This document shows, piece after piece, positions 60,260-64,000 of a DNA stretch of 64,000 nt. The notes under the pieces were generated by a model. That model was not told the DNA's origin. It did not search any database and saw only the letters and a list, made by a program, of their open reading frames with translations. Each line of letters opens with the position of its first letter. The first letter of the stretch is position 1. Source of the DNA: Desulfobacteraceae bacterium (GTDB lineage Bacteria; Desulfobacterota; DSM-4660; Desulfatiglandales; Desulfatiglandaceae); NCBI GenBank assembly GCA_030613055.1, contig JAUWMR010000012.1, positions 23,206 through 87,205 on the forward strand, written 5' to 3'. The translations under genes and the position numbers were made by a program.

Positions 60260-60511
60260 ATGGGAAATCCAGTAAAAATATATACTCTCAGTACCTGCAG
60301 TCATTGTAAGGCCACAAAAAGGTTTCTGGACAAATGCAACATAAAATTCGAGTTTGAAGACGTTGACCTGCTTGAAGGTGAGGAGAGGGCCGCAATTCTT
60401 GAGGAGGTGAAAAAATGGAACCCGGATTGCTCCTTTCCTACAATTATCATTGGAGACAAGGTTATCGTAGGATACAAAGAGGATGAGATAAGGGAGGCTC
60501 TTGGGTTATGA
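60260..60511 (+). CDS. Glutaredoxin-like protein
   Basis: An 83-residue thioredoxin-fold protein with active-site C13-S-H-C16 and the cis-proline loop SFPTIIIGDKVIVGYKEDEI. It reduces disulfides or glutathione/other mixed thiols in the cytoplasm. Its stop overlaps the start of the ferredoxin:thioredoxin reductase gene by four bases (ATGA), so that enzyme is its probable reductant. It is a candidate electron donor to the selenoperoxiredoxin encoded 6 kb upstream. Confidence 0.9.
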   Translation: MGNPVKIYTLSTCSHCKATKRFLDKCNIKFEFEDVDLLEGEERAAILEEVKKWNPDCSFPTIIIGDKVIVGYKEDEIREALGL

Positions 60512-60840
60512 ATGAAATAGAAAAACTACGCGAGACATTGAAAAAGGTTCAAGAACCGAAAGGTTACTATTTTAATAAGGACAAAGAGAGGGTCTTTGAA
60601 CTCCTTGAGGCCCTCCTTGTAAATAAAAAACGTTATGGCTACATGTCCTGTCCGTGCAGATTAGCAACAGGAGATCGCAAAAAGGATCAGGATATCCTCT
60701 GCCCGTGCGTATACAGGGAAGCCGATATCAGGGAGTATGGGAGCTGTTATTGTAATTTCTATGTTTCAAAGGAGTGGAACGAGGAGAAGGCACCTCATGA
60801 ATATGTCCCGGAGAGGAGGCTTCCAGAGAAGTTGCTTTAA
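60508..60840 (+). CDS. Ferredoxin:thioredoxin reductase, catalytic subunit
   Basis: A 110-residue FTR beta subunit: C48-P-C50, C65-P-C67 and C80-Y-C82 supply the [4Fe-4S] cluster and the adjacent redox disulfide. The last pair is CYC where plant FTR has CHC. It uses ferredoxin electrons to reduce thioredoxin-type disulfides; no variable (alpha) subunit is near, as is usual outside phototrophs. Coupling with the glutaredoxin gene by a four-base overlap points to that protein as substrate. Confidence 0.92.
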   Translation: MNEIEKLRETLKKVQEPKGYYFNKDKERVFELLEALLVNKKRYGYMSCPCRLATGDRKKDQDILCPCVYREADIREYGSCYCNFYVSKEWNEEKAPHEYVPERRLPEKLL

Positions 60841-60868
60841 TAAAAATCTATAAAACGAAGTTAAGTAG

Positions 60869-60982
60869 ATGAACATGCCAAAAGCCGAACAGATAGAATA
60901 CAGGCCTGAACAAGCTATGCAGGTACAGGCCGAACTGAAGGCAATTTTTGTGAAAAATCCTTACCAAATTCGCCAGGGCTGA
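60869..60982 (+). CDS. Possible 37-residue protein or gene remnant
   Basis: ATG at 60869 with TAAGTAG weakly upstream opens MNMPKAEQIEYRPEQAMQVQ and ends IFVKNPYQIRQG at TGA 60980-60982. No family seen. After the stop the frame stays open for 19 codons without similarity that I recognise. Probably spurious or a decayed fragment. Confidence 0.25.
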   Translation: MNMPKAEQIEYRPEQAMQVQAELKAIFVKNPYQIRQG

Positions 60983-61029
60983 TCATATGGAAACCTGGCA
61001 AAGACATTTCTCGAAATGGAGGTTGGGGT

Positions 61030-62223
61030 ATGCCTAATTATATGATTATTGGAAATGGGGTTGCGGGGACAACAGCTGCAGAAAATATCCGCAAGCTCGA
61101 TAAAGAAGGCAATATTACGATAGTGACCGACGAGGACTTCCCCTTTTATTACAGGGTCAGGTTAAACGAATATATATCCGGCGATATAACTGAGCAGGGT
61201 TTAATCGCCAAAGGAGAACAGTGGTATAGGGATAAAAATATCGATCTCGAACTCATGACGCGAATAGGAAGGGCAGAGCTACGTGAAAAAGTCATAATTA
61301 CTGAAAATAAGAAGCGCCTCTCTTATGATCGTCTTTTAATTGCCACAGGGAGCCATTCGTTTATTCCGCCCATAAAGGGCTCTGAAAAAAGAGGTGTTTT
61401 TGCCCTACGCACGATCAAGGACGCTCGTAACATTTCGGCCTATGCCAGGGAGACTGAAGACATTGTCCTTATCGGCGGCGGCTTACTTGGCCTTGAGGCA
61501 GGAAACGCCCTCCAGAAACTTGGGAAAAAGGTTCAGGTAATAGAATTTTTTCCAAGGCTTTTGCCGAGGCAACTGGATGTGGACGGTGCAAAAAGACTTC
61601 AGGAAATAATGGAAGGGATGGGCTTTTCCTTCAGGCTCGGCGCCAAGACACAGAAGATCAAGGGAGATGATTACGTAAACAGCGTGCTGTTAGAAGGAGG
61701 AGAGACTCTGCCCGCTGAGATGGTTATCATCTCAGCAGGGGTTCGCCCCAACATTGAACTGGCTGAACCTTTAGGTCTGGACCATGACAAAGGCATCAAG
61801 GTGGATGAACGCCTTCAGACAAACCAACCCGATATATATGCGGCTGGTGATGTAGCTGAATTCAGAGGGATGCCCTATGGTATATGGCCAGCTGCCATGG
61901 AGCAGGGAAAAATTGCCGGGACCAACATGGGCGGAGGAGATATGATCTATGAGGGAACCACCATGGCCAATACACTGAAAGTAGTGGGAGTTGATTTAGC
62001 TTCTGCCGGCAATATCGATGCAGAAAATGAATTGGAGTCCAGGATAATAACGGATGAAAAAGTCTATAAAAAAATCGTCATTGAAAACAACCAAATCATC
62101 GGCTGTATCATGCTTGGAAATACAAAAGACTTCAATAAAATCACTAAAGCGATTTCTGCAAAGTTGGATGTCCCTAAAATAAAGGGTCAGCTTATTTCTA
62201 TGGGATTTAATTTCAATGGCTGA
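61030..62223 (+). CDS. NAD(P)H:rubredoxin-type pyridine-nucleotide flavoprotein
   Basis: A 397-residue FAD enzyme: FAD site MIIGNGVAGTTAAENI, NAD(P)H site VLIGGGLLGLEAGNAL, and the second FAD segment DIYAAGDVAEF. It lacks the C-x4-C disulfide, and so is of the rubredoxin reductase / NirB N-terminal type rather than a disulfide reductase. It would feed NADH electrons to rubredoxin for the peroxide/oxygen/superoxide reductases encoded upstream. The C-terminal domain ends at 62223 and overlaps the methyltransferase start by eight bases. Confidence 0.9.
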   Translation: MPNYMIIGNGVAGTTAAENIRKLDKEGNITIVTDEDFPFYYRVRLNEYISGDITEQGLIAKGEQWYRDKNIDLELMTRIGRAELREKVIITENKKRLSYDRLLIATGSHSFIPPIKGSEKRGVFALRTIKDARNISAYARETEDIVLIGGGLLGLEAGNALQKLGKKVQVIEFFPRLLPRQLDVDGAKRLQEIMEGMGFSFRLGAKTQKIKGDDYVNSVLLEGGETLPAEMVIISAGVRPNIELAEPLGLDHDKGIKVDERLQTNQPDIYAAGDVAEFRGMPYGIWPAAMEQGKIAGTNMGGGDMIYEGTTMANTLKVVGVDLASAGNIDAENELESRIITDEKVYKKIVIENNQIIGCIMLGNTKDFNKITKAISAKLDVPKIKGQLISMGFNFNG

Positions 62224-62743
62224 CATTCACGAAAGCAGTCACGAGCCAGCCCAATTTCTTGTTGAAAACACAGATCTCTTGCCTAAAGGGAAGGCTCTCG
62301 ATGTTGCTATGGGTAATGGCCGGAACGCAGTTTATATGGCAAAGAGAGGATTTGACGTCGAAGGAGTTGACATCTCAGCCGAATCAGTAAACAGGGCCCT
62401 GGAATTAGCGCATAACTTCGGTGTAAATCTCAAAGCCCTGGTCACTGACCTGGAGGATAGCTATCGCATTGAGAAAGATTCATATGAAGTCATTATCTGT
62501 TTCAATTACCTATATCGCCCCCTTTTTCCGCAGATTAAAGAAGGACTTCGTAGAGGTGGTATGGTGGTATATGAGACCTTTATCGTTGATCAGGCCCAGT
62601 TTGGTAAGCCAAAAAACCCGGACCATCTTCTTAAGCACAATGAGCTTCTTGATCTATTTAGTGATTTCAGATGCCTTCGTTATCGTGAAGGAATTTTTAA
62701 GAGTCGAAAGGCTATTTCGGGTATAGTTGCTGAAAAGACATAA
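62216..62743 (+). CDS. SAM-dependent methyltransferase, TehB-like
   Basis: A 175-residue protein: SAM motif ALDVAMGNGRNAVYMAKRGFDVEGVDIS, then YEVIICFNYLYRPLFPQIKEGLRRGGMVVYETF. This arrangement is that of TehB-type methyltransferases linked to tellurite and toxic-thiol resistance. It overlaps the flavoprotein gene by eight bases, so it is probably the last gene of the redox transcript. Substrate unknown. Confidence 0.85.
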   Translation: MADIHESSHEPAQFLVENTDLLPKGKALDVAMGNGRNAVYMAKRGFDVEGVDISAESVNRALELAHNFGVNLKALVTDLEDSYRIEKDSYEVIICFNYLYRPLFPQIKEGLRRGGMVVYETFIVDQAQFGKPKNPDHLLKHNELLDLFSDFRCLRYREGIFKSRKAISGIVAEKT

Positions 62744-62837
62744 ACATAAGAGAAGGGATATACATGGTGAACAAATATACGATCCGCCCTAAATAAAAGG
62801 GGTCTTCTGGGTTTCGTGTGCATAAATGTTAACCGTT

Positions 62838-63964
62838 TTAAGGTGTTTTGATAAATGACGTTATGACTTTGAGCATCAGATATTCTTGATCTTTGATGCC
62901 GTATGCTCTTCGCTGGATGACACGGATCTTGTTGTTTAAGCCTTCCATGAATCCAAGAGAGATTTTATTATCTGGATGGCAGTAACTAATGATTCCATCC
63001 CAATGGCGTTCAATCATCGCAGCAAATATTTCAAATGGTTTTAGCCGTTGCCAGCGTAATTGTGATTTCCAGTTGTCAAAGAATTTTCGGGCCCAGGTAG
63101 GATTTTTATAATCCCATAATTGTCCGAAAGACTCTTTCAGTAGATAGGCTTTATTAAGCCGTTTGTTTACTTTTAGTAATATCCGCAAGGCCCTACGTCC
63201 TTGGAGGTCTAAATTGGCTTTGTGGGACAGCAGAGTATAACGCTGCCCTTTAATGAAACTACGATCTTTCTCACTGACACGTTTGTATTCACTGCGTCTG
63301 ACTTGATCAAGCGCATTGCCCAAGTGGCGCATGATGTGAAACTTGTCGAAAACAATCTGTGCATTGGGAGCATGTTTCAAAGTTGCTTTGCGGAATGGTT
63401 TCCACATGTCCATAACCGCCAACTGGACCGTATTGCAGCGCTCAGGACCCATGGAATTATAGAACAATTGCAAGTCCTGTTCTTTACGTCCTTGGCCTCC
63501 AAGCCAGATTGGTCGGTGCCGATCAAGGTCGGCAACAACTATGGCATATGTGTGCCCTTTACGAATTGATATTTCATCGATACCAATTGCTCGCAGTTGT
63601 TGTGACGGAGGATGCTGTTTCAGGATTCTGTGCATGTAGCTTTTCTCCATGCGTCGTACCTGGTCCCAGCTGAGCTGATTCAGATCTGCTACGCGCTTAA
63701 TAGTCATTTCGCGACACATCTGCCCGATACGATCTTCGAAGCGTTGCGTAAATCGGCCAGACTTAGCCAGCCATGTGAGGGTCTCGCGCTTCACAGCTTT
63801 ACACTCTGGGCAGGCAACCCGGCGGTACTCGAACTCAAGATATATGTTGGCGTCCCCAGCATCCAAGTCTCGTACCATATGGGTTTTGCGATCTCGAAAT
63901 CCCAGGACGGTTGTACCGCAGCAGGAACAGACTGTTTTTTTTGACGACGTTCAAGCCTCACAAT
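62838..63964 (-). CDS. ISL3-family transposase, downstream frame
   Basis: The ORF from 63878 downwards gives 346 residues, but similarity continues upstream in this frame to a TGA at about 63951: TVCSCCGTTVLGFRDRKTHMVRDLD, a zinc ribbon with CSCC and CPEC. The DDE residues sit in GIDEISIRKGHTY, VMDMWKPFRKAT and the C-terminal FMEGLNNKIRVIQRR. Upstream of the A8 run (T8 on this plus strand at 63935-63942) the reading switches to another frame. The gene is therefore either frameshifted by slippage or mutated. Insertion probably ended the redox gene run. Confidence 0.85.
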
Positions 63965-64000
63965 CCGCCCAAAAGGATCGCGGGGATGAAGTCGTAGCGT
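63935..64000 (-). CDS. ISL3-family transposase, upstream frame (continues past window edge)
   Basis: On the minus strand the frame reads LRLHPRDPFGRIVRLERRQKK from the window edge into the A8 run. This is typical ISL3 N-terminal sequence (the lead-in to the zinc ribbon). It joins the downstream frame only by a minus-one shift at A AAA AAA. The 5' end is outside the window. Confidence 0.6.

Larger units (their letters stand above)
62799..64000 (-). mobile_element. ISL3-family insertion sequence (left end, truncated by window edge)
   Basis: The likely end begins GGGGTCTTCTGGG at about 62799, matching the GGnTCTTC-type termini of ISL3 elements. It is preceded by an AT-rich stretch AAATAAAA that may be an eight-base target repeat. 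The transposase gene occupies almost all the rest. The other end lies beyond the window, so length and duplication cannot be confirmed. Confidence 0.65.

Noticed and set aside
60980..61040. TGA at 60980 considered as a second selenocysteine codon
   Set aside because: Neither side matches a Sec family, and the open stretch after it is short and unrecognisable.
62764..62793. Gene start (ATGGTGAACAAATATACG) interrupted by the IS
   Set aside because: The frame ends in TAA within the presumed target sequence after ten codons, so disruption of a longer gene is not shown.

Overview
The window looks like a chromosomal piece of an anaerobic bacterium of the deltaproteobacterial / Desulfobacterota type, probably related to sulfate reducers or aromatic-degrading syntrophs. 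The evidence is gene content: class I hybrid-cluster protein under HcpR-type operators, a 2Fe desulfoferrodoxin, several rubredoxins and rubrerythrins, a flavodiiron protein, indolepyruvate:ferredoxin oxidoreductase, a 4-hydroxybenzoyl-CoA-reductase-like enzyme and a probable selenoprotein. Base composition was judged by eye only: most of the window is moderately AT-rich, while the molybdo-enzyme operon near 31-35 kb looks clearly more GC-rich. Intergenic DNA is full of short dispersed palindromic repeats.

Layout. 0-6 kb: end of an unknown gene, rapZ (minus), then an amino-sugar group (hexapeptide-repeat protein, glmM, NagB-like). 6-13 kb: a surface-polysaccharide cluster (GT4 and GT2 glycosyltransferases, three methyltransferases, an O-antigen ligase). 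14-17.5 kb: small heat-shock protein, Lon-like protease, Cys-rich protein. 17.8-24.3 kb: B12/radical-SAM protein, iorB-iorA and an acyl-CoA ligase, all minus strand. 24.6-28 kb: TPR membrane protein, DedA, folD, a small membrane protein and tRNA-Pro preceded by two tandem truncated copies. 28-35 kb: class III aminotransferase, saccharopine-dehydrogenase-like protein and a three-subunit molybdo-flavo-FeS reductase. 35-38.6 kb: three toxin-antitoxin modules, a decayed transposase and three tiny ORFs.

From 38.7 kb to 62.7 kb nearly everything concerns redox or nitrosative/oxidative stress. It starts with a transporter, then a sirohaem-motif ferredoxin and hcp, each behind a CTTGAC-N4-GTCAAG site at class II activator spacing. 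An HD protein, an Fe-S protein, a GAF-PAS sigma-54 activator and a BrnT/BrnA module follow. A long run on the plus strand then carries rubredoxins, rubrerythrins, desulfoferrodoxin, ferritin-like protein, flavodiiron protein and a peroxiredoxin whose peroxidatic codon is TGA followed by a hairpin, so it is read here as selenocysteine. Next come a duplicated-domain protein, a haem-binding HAMP sensor, an octahaem hydroxylamine-oxidoreductase-like cytochrome, SufC-SufB, glutaredoxin, ferredoxin:thioredoxin-reductase catalytic subunit, an NAD(P)H:rubredoxin-type flavoprotein and a methyltransferase. An ISL3 transposase with an A8 frameshift site closes the window.

Working picture (inference): electrons pass from the flavoprotein and ferredoxin pool to rubredoxins, thence to the oxygen/peroxide/superoxide/NO reductases. 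Glutaredoxin plus FTR may recycle the selenoperoxiredoxin, which lacks the usual resolving cysteine. SufCB repairs Fe-S clusters. Hcp and the octahaem cytochrome handle reactive nitrogen species.
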